Source of the DNA: CAYMPH01 sp964529415
GTDB lineage: Bacteria; Spirochaetota; UBA4802; UBA5550
Direction of reading: 5' to 3'
DNA: 64,000 bases
Assembly (NCBI GenBank): GCA_964529415.1
Contig: CAZGWD010000001.1
Location: 266,588-330,587, forward strand
Shown here piece after piece: positions 17,751 to 25,963 of this stretch (positions are counted from its first letter, which is position 1; each line of letters opens with the position of its first letter). A program made the position numbers and the translations under genes. The notes beneath the pieces were generated by a model that was not told the origin of the DNA, searched no databases, and worked only from the letters and a program-made list of their open reading frames with translations.

Positions 17751-19550
17751 TTAACCAATCCGTTTTTTCAAATTCTCATATTCAGTCATGAGTTCTTTAG
17801 GGAGTCTGCTTCCATAAGATTCAAAATATTCTTTAATCCCCGGAAGTTCGTTTCTCCATTCGTTGATATCTATATTCAATACATCCTTTAATTCTGTATC
17901 AGAAATATTAAGGCCGGAAACATCAATCGAATCTTTGGTTGGAACATAACCGATTGCAGATTCATCTGCCTTGCCCTGTCCGCTTACTCTTTCGATGACC
18001 CATTTTAAAACGCGGCTGTTCTCGCCATATCCAGGCCAGAGCCATTTGCCTTCTTTTGATTTTCTGAACCAGTTAACATAGAAAATTTTCGGCAATTTTG
18101 AACTGTCGGATTTCTTCCCGGTGTTTATCCAATGAGTGAAATAGTCTCCCATATGATATCCGCAAAAAGGAAGCATGGCAAATGGATCACGTCTGAGATT
18201 GCCTACAGCGCCAGTCTGCGCAGCAGTAGTTTCGCTTGCTACAATAGAACCAAGGAAAACTCCATGATTCCAGCTGAGAGATTCATGAATCAGAGGTACT
18301 ACACTGGATCTTCTGCCGCCGAATAAAATAGCTGAAATTGGAACACCCTTAGGATCCTCCCATGCAGCATCTATAACAGGGCACTGGGAAGCAGGAGCCG
18401 TGAATCTTGCATTAGGGTGTGATGAAGGTTTAGGAGAAGCAGGCGTCCATTCATTGCCGTTCCAGTCTGTCAGTTTTGCAGGAGGTACGTCAGTCATCTG
18501 CTCCCACCATACATCATTGTCCGGGGTCAGGGCAACATTTGTGAAAATTGAATTTTTATTAAGGGATAGCATTGCATTTGGATTGGACTGCATTGAAGTG
18601 CCTGGAGCAACTCCGAAAAATCCTGCTTCAGGATTTATAGCGTAGAGTCTTCCATCTGCGCCGAATTTCATCCAAGCAATGTCATCTCCAACGCACTCTA
18701 CCTTCCAGCCTGGAATTGTAGGTATGAGCATTGCGAGATTGGTTTTTCCGCACGCGCTTGGAAAAGCAGCAGCTATATATTTTTTCTCTCCATTCGGAGG
18801 AGTTATTCCAAGAATAAGCATATGTTCAGCGAGCCAACCTTCCTCTTTTGCCATAACTGATGCAATCCTCAGAGCAAAGCATTTTTTTCCGAGAAGGGCG
18901 TTTCCGCCGTAACCGCTCCCGAAAGACCATATCATTTTTTCTTCAGGGAAGTGGGATATATATTTATTATCCGCATTGCATGGCCATGGAACATCTTTTT
19001 CACCCGGCTGCAGAGGCTTGCCTACAGAGTGAAGGCATTTTACAAACTCCCCGTTATCACCCAGAATGTCCAGAACAGCTTTACCCATTCTTGTCATTAT
19101 TCTCATATTAACAGCAACATATCCCGAGTCGGAAAGTTCTACCCCTATGTGTGATATGTTTGATCCAAGAGGACCCATGCTGAATGGAATTACATACATG
19201 GTTCTGCCTTTCATGCAGCCTTTGTATAAACCCTTTAGAAGGGTTTTCATTTCATCAGGAGATTTCCAGTTATTGGTAGGGCCTGCATCATCCTTGTTTT
19301 TTGAGCAGATGAAGGTTCTGTCTTCAACCCGCGCAACATCTCCCGGATCTGATTTTGCGTAAAAGCTGTTGGGTTTTTTATTTTCATTAAGTTTGATAAA
19401 TGTTCCGCCTGCAACAAGTTCTGCAGTTATTTTTTCATATTCTTCCTGTGAACCATTGCACCAGTAAATGCTGTCAGGCTCGCACATGGCAGCCATTTCA
19501 TTTACCCAGTTAATCAGTTTTTTGTTGTTAGTCATGTTTGTATCAGCCAT
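17751..19550 (-). CDS. pckG: phosphoenolpyruvate carboxykinase (GTP)
   Basis: A 599-residue cytosolic enzyme interconverting oxaloacetate plus GTP with PEP plus GDP and CO2. The GTP-class P-loop FPSACGKTN is at residues 263-271, with the mobile catalytic Cys at 267. The substrate-binding VARVEDRTF lies near 74, the metal-site region GSGYGGNALLGKK near 211-223, and VGDDIAWMKFG and FGGRRSSVVPLIHES are further family landmarks. Length is normal for the GTP-dependent family, which is distinct from the ATP form. The next gene downstream is dedA, six bases away. Confidence 0.96.
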   Translation of the reverse strand: MADTNMTNNKKLINWVNEMAAMCEPDSIYWCNGSQEEYEKITAELVAGGTFIKLNENKKPNSFYAKSDPGDVARVEDRTFICSKNKDDAGPTNNWKSPDEMKTLLKGLYKGCMKGRTMYVIPFSMGPLGSNISHIGVELSDSGYVAVNMRIMTRMGKAVLDILGDNGEFVKCLHSVGKPLQPGEKDVPWPCNADNKYISHFPEEKMIWSFGSGYGGNALLGKKCFALRIASVMAKEEGWLAEHMLILGITPPNGEKKYIAAAFPSACGKTNLAMLIPTIPGWKVECVGDDIAWMKFGADGRLYAINPEAGFFGVAPGTSMQSNPNAMLSLNKNSIFTNVALTPDNDVWWEQMTDVPPAKLTDWNGNEWTPASPKPSSHPNARFTAPASQCPVIDAAWEDPKGVPISAILFGGRRSSVVPLIHESLSWNHGVFLGSIVASETTAAQTGAVGNLRRDPFAMLPFCGYHMGDYFTHWINTGKKSDSSKLPKIFYVNWFRKSKEGKWLWPGYGENSRVLKWVIERVSGQGKADESAIGYVPTKDSIDVSGLNISDTELKDVLNIDINEWRNELPGIKEYFESYGSRLPKELMTEYENLKKRIG

Positions 19551-20151
19551 TTTGTTATTTTCCTCATTTATTTTTTAAAAAAAATTTTTTATATAAAGCA
19601 AATAATGCTTAATAATCTGCAGATATTAATTATATTCCTCGAGCGCTCCAGATTTTTTCAGGAGTAAAAAATTCTCTGTTCCTCTATAGATTGATTAAGA
19701 GCGGCTGGTAAAAAAAGGATTATATAAAGAACTAACAGCTTATTGATATTAATCCATCTAATGCAGAAGGATAGAATCTATTCCCTAAATTGTGCCTGTT
19801 TTTAATCAAGCAAATAACAAAAATATTAAATATTTTTTGGAATTTTTCCTTTTTTTTATATACTTTATAACCAGGAAATTATGTGAAAATTTATATGCAA
19901 ATATTGATTAATTATAAAGAAATTGATGTGAATTGTTCAAATTTTTTGTTGATTAATTTAAACAAATAAGTGCTATATTATTACACTATATATATTATTA
20001 ATGGTATTATATTATAGAAGCTAAGAAGCTAAAATTTAATAAAAAATATTCGCAGTTAACCGGGAAATAAAGCATTTATTCCCGGGAATTTTTTTAAGAT
20101 TTTAAATTTGAATTTCTTAAGATATCCCCAAAAGTGAATAAGGAGGATTTA
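19551..20151. other. 600-base intergenic region between divergent pckG and the FecR gene
   Basis: No gene is supported on either strand. It contains very AT-rich tracts (19800-20050) with several TATATT-like boxes near 19973-20010 and a terminator-like hairpin at 20060-20095. A short RNA or a leader of the FecR gene ending at that hairpin is possible. I found no tRNA, rRNA or recognisable riboswitch. Confidence 0.5.
20060..20095 (+). terminator. terminator-like hairpin upstream of the FecR lipoprotein gene
   Basis: CCGGGAAATAAAGC pairs with GCATTTATTCCCGG (one bulged A), followed by AATTTTTTT. No coding gene on this strand lies upstream, so it would end either a short RNA or an attenuated leader of the FecR gene, whose ribosome binding site is about 45 bases further on. 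Confidence 0.6.
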
Positions 20152-21120
20152 ATGAAAAAGATATTTTTACTGGTAACAGCAGTGGCAGTTGCAGCAGCTG
20201 TTATTTCATGTTCAAAAAAAGAAGCCCTTGATATGTCGCAAGGAGTGATTACATTTACCGCTGGAGAAGTAGCAGTAAATGGAGCGCCTGCTGCAGTGGG
20301 CATGTCTATTAAAAAAGCCGATGAGATAAAAACAGGCGATAAATCAATTGCAGTTCTTCAGTTCGGCCAGCTGGCTCTTATCACTATTAAAAGCAATTCA
20401 AAACTCAGAGCTGATAATATCGTGACAAAAAAAGACGCTGAGCAGATTGAACTTTCCCAGTCTGAAGGCGCATCTTTCAGCAAGATAGTTAAAAAAGGAA
20501 CAGATTACAAAATCAATACTCCAACAGCAGTTGCGTCTGTGCGCGGAACTTCCTTTGAGTTATCAACAACAGGAACTAAATCAAAAATTATTATGCTTAC
20601 AGGTAATGTGAAGGTTGCCCCGATTATTGACGGGAAAGTTGATATGGATAAGGCTGTTTCTATTAATGCAGGACAGACAATCGAATCAACAAAAGAAAAA
20701 ATGACTGTTCCGGAAAAAATAACTGTTGCAGAAAAGGAAAAGCTTGAGCAGTTCGATAAGATTTCACTTGTTCCGGATGTTGAAACAGTCACTTTAAAAA
20801 AACCTCAATCTCAAATTGATTCCAAAGAACTGAAAGAGATGGATAAAGCATCAATGATAGTTGTGCCAGAAAATCTTGTTACTGTAATTATTAAAATTGA
20901 AGAAAAAGACCAGCTTAATAAAGAAGAAGTTCAGATGCCAATGACAATTGACGAACTTTCAAAAAAATACGGTCAGCTTTCAATAGTTTCTCTAAAAGAC
21001 GGCAAGCAATATATCGGCGCATTCAGCCAGAAAGGCAATCAAATGGAGATAATAACACTCGGCGGAACTATAACTCTTGATCCGTTTAAAGTAGAAAAGA
21101 TAAGCAGATTTAAGCAGTAA
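20152..21120 (+). CDS. FecR-domain lipoprotein
   Basis: A 322-residue predicted lipoprotein. The start at 20152 has AGGAGG at 20141-20146. The lipobox AVISC places the acylated Cys near residue 22. Residues 28-150 form a FecR domain: GEVAVNG, ALITIKSNSKLRADNI, and the signature NTPTAVASVRGTSFEL, followed by TGNVKVAP. The C-terminal region is charged and helical, ending with a small beta unit (LKDGKQYIGAFSQKGNQMEI, like an LSM/SH3 barrel). Unlike classic FecR it has no adjacent ECF sigma factor or TonB receptor, so it is a stand-alone envelope FecR protein. It is bounded by hairpins on both sides. Confidence 0.82.
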   Translation: MKKIFLLVTAVAVAAAVISCSKKEALDMSQGVITFTAGEVAVNGAPAAVGMSIKKADEIKTGDKSIAVLQFGQLALITIKSNSKLRADNIVTKKDAEQIELSQSEGASFSKIVKKGTDYKINTPTAVASVRGTSFELSTTGTKSKIIMLTGNVKVAPIIDGKVDMDKAVSINAGQTIESTKEKMTVPEKITVAEKEKLEQFDKISLVPDVETVTLKKPQSQIDSKELKEMDKASMIVVPENLVTVIIKIEEKDQLNKEEVQMPMTIDELSKKYGQLSIVSLKDGKQYIGAFSQKGNQMEIITLGGTITLDPFKVEKISRFKQ

Positions 21121-21165
21121 AAATTAAAAATAACTCAGACAATTATATATTGACACGTAGAATAA

Positions 21166-21201
21166 AAAAGCACAGATATATTATTATATATCTGTGCTTT
21201 T
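21166..21201 (+). terminator. rho-independent terminator after the FecR gene
   Basis: A perfect 15-bp stem (AAAAGCACAGATATA with TATATCTGTGCTTTT) with a six-base loop, 45 bases after the FecR stop. It separates the FecR gene from the next envelope operon. Confidence 0.88.
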
Positions 21202-21233
21202 GAATTTGTTTTCATTAGAAAAAAGGGAAGATT

Positions 21234-22394
21234 ATGGTGTCAACAACTGTGAAAAAAATAATTTTATCAGCATTGATAATTTTTTTTGCTTCAATTTTAC
21301 TATCTGCAGCTGAAAAAAAAGATACTCTCGCAAATGTTGCTGTTTTAAACTACGTCAATAATACAGGAAGCAGAAACTATGAGTGGCTGCAGAGAAGCCT
21401 TGGAGATGCTGTATTTGAATCAATGAGAGCGGTTTTTGATTTTAACAGGATAAGGCCAGCAGACGCTGAAAATATTGCAAAAAACAGAATAATACCTGGG
21501 AAAAAAGCCAGTTCAGGTGATGTAAGCTATATTGCTGATAAAACCAAGGCCGATATTGTTGTTTTCGGCGAATATGACTATGATAAAACAAATAACACAA
21601 TTTTAATTACAACAAAAATTTACCACGCATCCCGTAATGATATTACCGGTGAAATTAAAACTGATTCAAAAGCAGATAATACCCTTTTTCAGGTTGTTGA
21701 TAAAGTTGCAGGCGAGATTGTAACGCATATATCTGTAGTTGCAAAAGAAGACATTGCAAGGATGCTTGAGAACGCAACCAGGGAAGAAAAAGCTAAAAAA
21801 ATTGCACAGGCTGCATATAAAGGTAAAATTACTCTGCAGAGTGCAGAATCTTTAAAAACTTTTTCTTCAGTTTATTTTACTTTAACTCCAATGGTATCAA
21901 TTCCGCTTGGAGTTTTAGCTGACGGTTTTATCACAGGTGTCGGCGCTGGAATAACAATGACAAATTCGTTTTCGTCATTTTTGCAAATCGGCGGTTCCTT
22001 TAACTGGATTGATCAGATACCAAGCGGTACAAGCACTTTCAGCCAGTTCGGGATGATGATGTTTAACTTTCAGGCATTTATAGGACTGAACTGGAATATC
22101 AAGAATACAGTTTTTCTGCAGCCGTATTTCCAGGCAGGAATAGGACTTGAGGCAGCAGGAAAAATGGAGCTCACACCCACAGGAGGCAACCCTCCATATA
22201 AAAGAACAGATGTTGTAAATACTTATCTTGATGTCCTTATAACTTTGGGATTTAGAATGCCTATTCGCGCAGGCAGAGATGTTTTTGTTACGCCTTTTGT
22301 TGAATTCACATATATTCCGAATGTAAACCAAAATGCAGTTGCAAGCAGGGTTTTCATGGGTCTTATAAATTTTGGTGTTGGTGTGAGTCTATAA
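21234..22394 (+). CDS. envelope protein: TolB/CsgG-like N-terminus with predicted outer-membrane barrel
   Basis: A 386-residue protein with a signal peptide ending near LLSAAE (residue 26). Residues 30-170 look like a TolB N-terminal/CsgG-type domain: NVAVLNYVNNTGSRNYEWLQ, RPADAENIAKN and ADIVVFGEYDYD. From about residue 205 alternating hydrophobic strands (TPMVSIPLGVLADGFITGVG, FLQPYFQAGIGLEAAG, GVGVSL end) suggest a small outer-membrane beta-barrel. A ribosome binding site AGGGAAG precedes the ATG. The stop is one base from the next lipoprotein gene, so they form an operon. The partner or ligand is unknown. Confidence 0.62.
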   Translation: MVSTTVKKIILSALIIFFASILLSAAEKKDTLANVAVLNYVNNTGSRNYEWLQRSLGDAVFESMRAVFDFNRIRPADAENIAKNRIIPGKKASSGDVSYIADKTKADIVVFGEYDYDKTNNTILITTKIYHASRNDITGEIKTDSKADNTLFQVVDKVAGEIVTHISVVAKEDIARMLENATREEKAKKIAQAAYKGKITLQSAESLKTFSSVYFTLTPMVSIPLGVLADGFITGVGAGITMTNSFSSFLQIGGSFNWIDQIPSGTSTFSQFGMMMFNFQAFIGLNWNIKNTVFLQPYFQAGIGLEAAGKMELTPTGGNPPYKRTDVVNTYLDVLITLGFRMPIRAGRDVFVTPFVEFTYIPNVNQNAVASRVFMGLINFGVGVSL

Positions 22395-22395
22395 T

Positions 22396-23028
22396 ATGAA
22401 AAAAATTATAATAAGTGTAATATTGTTTATTGCTGTAGGAATTTCATCGTGTTCCATGTGGGACGATGTGGATATGAATTCGCTGTTTGATATTCCTGTG
22501 GCGGAAAATATTAACATAATCAACGGTGCTATTCCAAAACCTTCACAATGGAATGATATACCGGTTTTTCTTGAGAATGATAAAAGTAAAAATCCATTAT
22601 TATATCAAGCTATAAATAATGTAAAAATTGCTACAAATTTAACCAAGTCTAAACTATATTTTTTTGTTCAAATCAATGGGACATTACCTGGAGGGTCATC
22701 TGCATATTTTGTTTTTCTTTTATCTAATGATTATTCTTGCAATGGATACTTTATTTCTTCTAATCTAAATTATATGCCTCCTTTTACTCTTTACAAATAT
22801 AATATCTGCAATAGCAATGTTTTAACTTTAACAAACTATAGTGTAGCTGCAGGAAGCGGAAATTATAATTTTGAATTTGTAATTGATATTCCATCAGAAT
22901 TTCCATTATTGAATGACACCTTTTTAGTTTCTGTATATTCTTCAATTGGTACTACCGGCCCAAATACTAATTTTCCGACAGCGAATACAGGAAGTACAAC
23001 AAAAGCACGCTGGGTTAAACTCAAGTAA
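22396..23028 (+). CDS. hypothetical lipoprotein
   Basis: A 210-residue predicted lipoprotein with lipobox GISSC (Cys near residue 19). The mature part is Asn/Ser/Tyr-rich and probably all beta, with a middle segment (KLYFFVQINGTLPGG) and a GNYNFEFVIDIPSEF segment that resemble carbohydrate-binding type 9-like folds, though weakly. It follows the barrel gene by one base. A decayed copy of its N-terminus lies just downstream (23042-23176). The base composition is more AT-rich than the preceding gene. I cannot name a family. Confidence 0.6.
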   Translation: MKKIIISVILFIAVGISSCSMWDDVDMNSLFDIPVAENINIINGAIPKPSQWNDIPVFLENDKSKNPLLYQAINNVKIATNLTKSKLYFFVQINGTLPGGSSAYFVFLLSNDYSCNGYFISSNLNYMPPFTLYKYNICNSNVLTLTNYSVAAGSGNYNFEFVIDIPSEFPLLNDTFLVSVYSSIGTTGPNTNFPTANTGSTTKARWVKLK

Positions 23029-23041
23029 ATAAGCATCTTAA

Positions 23042-23176
23042 AAAAATATATTATTACCAACAATATTTTTTATAATAGGTATTTATTCCTGTTCGATGCG
23101 GGTTGATGTTGATAAGAAAATTTCGTTTGTGATTCCAGATACAAATATTAATGTTTTATATAATACACCGCCTTAA
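23042..23176 (+). pseudogene. decayed N-terminal copy of the preceding lipoprotein gene
   Basis: Reading the frame from 23042 to the TAA at 23174 gives 44 codons without an ATG/GTG/TTG start at the expected place. Its product aligns with the signal peptide and first mature residues of the lipoprotein at 22396: FFIIGIYSCSMRVDVD matches FIAVGISSCSMWDDVD, and VIPDTNINVLYN matches DIPVAENINIIN. The copy then stops. This is a truncated, diverged tandem duplicate. Confidence 0.72.
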
Positions 23177-23276
23177 CCAGTGTAGCTTTTTTAGAAGTAT
23201 TTATTAATTAAAATTCGACTGGATTGAAATCCTAAAATACAATTGACACCCCGATCCCGCATCCTGAAATTAAATC

Positions 23277-24293
23277 ATGAATGAAATCACCTATGAAGAA
23301 TCCCTTTCACTGGTAAATCCAGTTTATCTTGATGTGCGCTCGCCAGGAGAATATTCAGAAGACCATATTCCCGGAGCAGTAAATATCCCGATATTTGATG
23401 ATGGTGAGCGCAGTGAAATTGGAACTTTATATAAACAGGCAGGCAGAGATAAAGCAATTGTCAGGGGATCGGAAATTGCAGGCGGCAGGCTTGGAGAACT
23501 TGTATTAAAAATTTCATCATACAAAGATCGCGACCTGGTGTTTACATGCGCTCGCGGAGGTATGAGATCATCTGCAATTGCATCGCTTGCTGAATCTCTT
23601 GGATTAAAAGTATACAAACTCAATTCCGGTTATAAAGGATACAGGCATTATATAAATGAAAAGTTTTCCATTGACCCGGTGGTTCCTCCTTTTTTTGTAA
23701 TACAGGGATTAACAGGCACCGGGAAAACTGAAATAATAAATCATATTGAAAACTCTATTGACCTTGAGGGAATGGCAGGGCACAGGAGCTCAATTTTTGG
23801 CGGAATGGGGCTTGAGCAGAACTCGCAGAAAAATTTTGAAACGCAGCTGCTTGCAAAAATTTTTAATCTTAACAGCAGGGAATATATAGCTATTGAAGGT
23901 GAATCAAGAAAAATCGGTAATCTCATTATTCCTGATTCGATTTTAAACCGTATGAGAACATCGCCAGCAATTCTAATAGAAGCTGATATTGAAAGGAGAG
24001 CAGAAATAATACTGAAAGAGTATACAAAAATAATTGATGAAGAAAAAATTATTGATATAGTAAAAAGCCTTAAAGTTAAACTTGGAAAGAAAACCATAGA
24101 TGAACTTGAATCTCTTATCAGAACAAATGATTACATTCCCTTTATAAAAATACTTCTTGAGAAATATTATGATCCGCTATATGAACATTCTCTGGCTAAA
24201 TATAAATACATTGCAACTGTAAAAAATTCTGATTCAAAAACTGCAGCTGAAGAAGTAATACGTTGTATAGAAAAATACAATGAATTATCCTAA
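23277..24293 (+). CDS. mnmH: tRNA 2-selenouridine synthase
   Basis: A 338-residue enzyme (also called SelU or YbbB) that replaces sulfur by selenium at the wobble 2-thiouridine of tRNA for Lys, Glu and Gln, using selenophosphate. The rhodanese domain (residues 1-125) has YLDVRSPGEYSEDHIPGAVN and the catalytic Cys91 in FTCARGGMRS. The second half is a P-loop domain (GLTGTGKTE near residues 144-152) with ESRKIG and the conserved tail. It is a little shorter than the E. coli protein. Its presence implies a selenophosphate synthetase (selD) elsewhere in the genome. Confidence 0.93.
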   Translation: MNEITYEESLSLVNPVYLDVRSPGEYSEDHIPGAVNIPIFDDGERSEIGTLYKQAGRDKAIVRGSEIAGGRLGELVLKISSYKDRDLVFTCARGGMRSSAIASLAESLGLKVYKLNSGYKGYRHYINEKFSIDPVVPPFFVIQGLTGTGKTEIINHIENSIDLEGMAGHRSSIFGGMGLEQNSQKNFETQLLAKIFNLNSREYIAIEGESRKIGNLIIPDSILNRMRTSPAILIEADIERRAEIILKEYTKIIDEEKIIDIVKSLKVKLGKKTIDELESLIRTNDYIPFIKILLEKYYDPLYEHSLAKYKYIATVKNSDSKTAAEEVIRCIEKYNELS

Positions 24294-24312
24294 AAGAGTC
24301 ATGATTAAGCTT

Positions 24313-25074
24313 TTAAATATCCGGTGATTCAAATTGATCAATTCCTGATTTTATTGCAGCTCTTGATCTGTCCATTAATTCCTGCATATTGGTTTCAGTG
24401 TAATTTTTAATATCTATTGGTTTATGAAAAATCAGTTTAGCTTTTCCCGGAAGAAGTTTAAGAGTCTGATTCGGCAGAATTTTTGATGTATTGATTAATG
24501 TAACAGGAAGTATTGGAAGCTGAAACTCCACAGCGAGGCGGAAAGCGCCTTTTTTGAATTCACGCATTTCATTTGTATTGGATCTTCTTCCTTCAGGGAA
24601 AAAAAGTACGGAAGTTCCATTAACCAGTTTATCTTTAGCAGCATTTATCGAGGCAATGGCTTTCTCGCTATTAGAACGGTCAATAAATATATGCCCTATT
24701 TTTTCACAGCCGATTCCAAGGCCTGGAATTTTTCGCAGTTCCTGTTTCATTACCCATTTGAAGTCTATTCCTATCCATCCATATAAAACAATTATATCAA
24801 ACTGGCTTCTGTGGTTTGATACGATTACATATGATTGAGTTGGATCAAAATTTTCCCGGCCCTGTACTGTTACAAGCATTGGCGCGAGATATCCTATACA
24901 TCGCGCCCAGATCACTCCAAACACACTGCCTAATTTCTGGCTGATAAAACTTGCAGTAAGAGCTGATATAGCCCCGAAGAATAATGTAAGAACTCCAAGA
25001 GTAGGAAGATATATTAAATAGACATAAGGCATATATAAAATTCTGAGTAATTTATCATATTTTTTATTTATCAT
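24313..25074 (-). CDS. plsC: 1-acyl-sn-glycerol-3-phosphate acyltransferase
   Basis: A 253-residue membrane enzyme that acylates lysophosphatidic acid to phosphatidic acid. The acyltransferase box NHRSQFD is at residues 87-93 (His88 and Asp93 catalytic) and the substrate motif FPEGRRS is at 159-165. Two hydrophobic segments precede the catalytic domain, and KIGHIFIDRSN and PILPVTLINTSK complete the family pattern. It is monocistronic and convergent with mnmH, with 19 bases between the two. Confidence 0.9.
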   Translation of the reverse strand: MINKKYDKLLRILYMPYVYLIYLPTLGVLTLFFGAISALTASFISQKLGSVFGVIWARCIGYLAPMLVTVQGRENFDPTQSYVIVSNHRSQFDIIVLYGWIGIDFKWVMKQELRKIPGLGIGCEKIGHIFIDRSNSEKAIASINAAKDKLVNGTSVLFFPEGRRSNTNEMREFKKGAFRLAVEFQLPILPVTLINTSKILPNQTLKLLPGKAKLIFHKPIDIKNYTETNMQELMDRSRAAIKSGIDQFESPDI

Positions 25075-25261
25075 TAATAATAACCTCGGCAGGCTGATTT
25101 TTTATTTGAATTGTAATTACGGAGAGCAATTATTATTTTTCTCGCAGATAATTTCCACAATAATTTCAATAATGTATATTTTTTTACATTTTTTTATATA
25201 TTTATAAAATGTATACAATTTATTTAATTAATATTTGTTATAAATCTTTAAATAAATAGTA

Positions 25262-25292
25262 TTGACATAATAAAGTGCTTTGAGATTATATT
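25262..25292 (+). promoter_or_regulatory. candidate sigma70-type promoter of the LpoB-like gene
   Basis: TTGACA at 25262-25267 and TATATT at 25287-25292, with a long 19-base spacer. The start codon follows 35 bases after the -10. Confidence 0.42.
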
Positions 25293-25326
25293 TAAGTAAT
25301 AGTTTAAAATAAAAGGAGATGATTAT

Positions 25327-25893
25327 ATGAAAAAAATATTCTTATTGTCTGCTGTTATACTTTTTACCATCAGCTGTGGAGGAACACAATACAAAGATGC
25401 CAGTGAAGATACCGGTTCAAGGGAATGGGGTCCTAAAGAAATCAAAACAACAGTAAACAAGATGGTGGGATCTTTATATAATAACCTTAAGGATGAGTAT
25501 AAAAAATCTGTATTTATTCAGGTTAAAAAAATCAGAAATAAAACCGCAGAACACATTGATACTCAAATGCTTGCAAATGAGCTTGTAAACAATCTCATCA
25601 AGAAAAGAATCCGTTTTATTGATGATACATATAACAAAGATGCTCTTTCTGAAATGGAAAAAGGCATGACAGGCATGATCGATCCTGAAAGCGCAATACC
25701 AACTGGCGAGCTTAAATCTCCTAATCTTTATCTGTTCGGTGAAATTAATGAAAACGTAAGAACTGTTGGCGGGAAAACCCTTCAGTATCTTGTTGTAACT
25801 TTAAAAGTAACAAGCCTCAGTACCGGAGAACTTGTATGGCAGGAGCAGCAGGAATTCCTTAAATCTACAAAAACTAATAAGATTTCATTCTAA
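25327..25893 (+). CDS. LpoB-like lipoprotein (penicillin-binding protein activator family)
   Basis: A 188-residue predicted lipoprotein; lipobox TISC places the Cys near residue 17. The mature domain (residues 40-185) matches the LpoB fold: EIKTTVNKMVGSL, VFIQVKKIRNKTAEHIDTQ, IRFIDDTYNKDAL, YLFGEINENVRT and GELVWQEQQEFLK. In enterobacteria LpoB reaches through the periplasm to activate PBP1b; in other phyla homologs are paired with a COG3014-type lipoprotein, which is the case here. AAGGAGATG gives a strong ribosome binding site. A terminator-like hairpin lies between it and the next gene. Confidence 0.82.
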   Translation: MKKIFLLSAVILFTISCGGTQYKDASEDTGSREWGPKEIKTTVNKMVGSLYNNLKDEYKKSVFIQVKKIRNKTAEHIDTQMLANELVNNLIKKRIRFIDDTYNKDALSEMEKGMTGMIDPESAIPTGELKSPNLYLFGEINENVRTVGGKTLQYLVVTLKVTSLSTGELVWQEQQEFLKSTKTNKISF

Positions 25894-25908
25894 TTAAACT
25901 AGTTATCT

Positions 25909-25938
25909 AAAAAGGGGCATTTTTTATGTCCCTTTTTT
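25909..25938 (+). terminator. terminator-like hairpin between the LpoB-like and TPR lipoprotein genes
   Basis: AAAAAGGGGCAT pairs with ATGTCCCTTTTTT with one G-U pair and a five-base T loop, and runs into a long T tract. It may attenuate read-through so that the LpoB-like protein is made in excess of the downstream genes. Confidence 0.75.
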
Positions 25939-25963
25939 TAAATCTCAAATCGGGGGTTTATCC

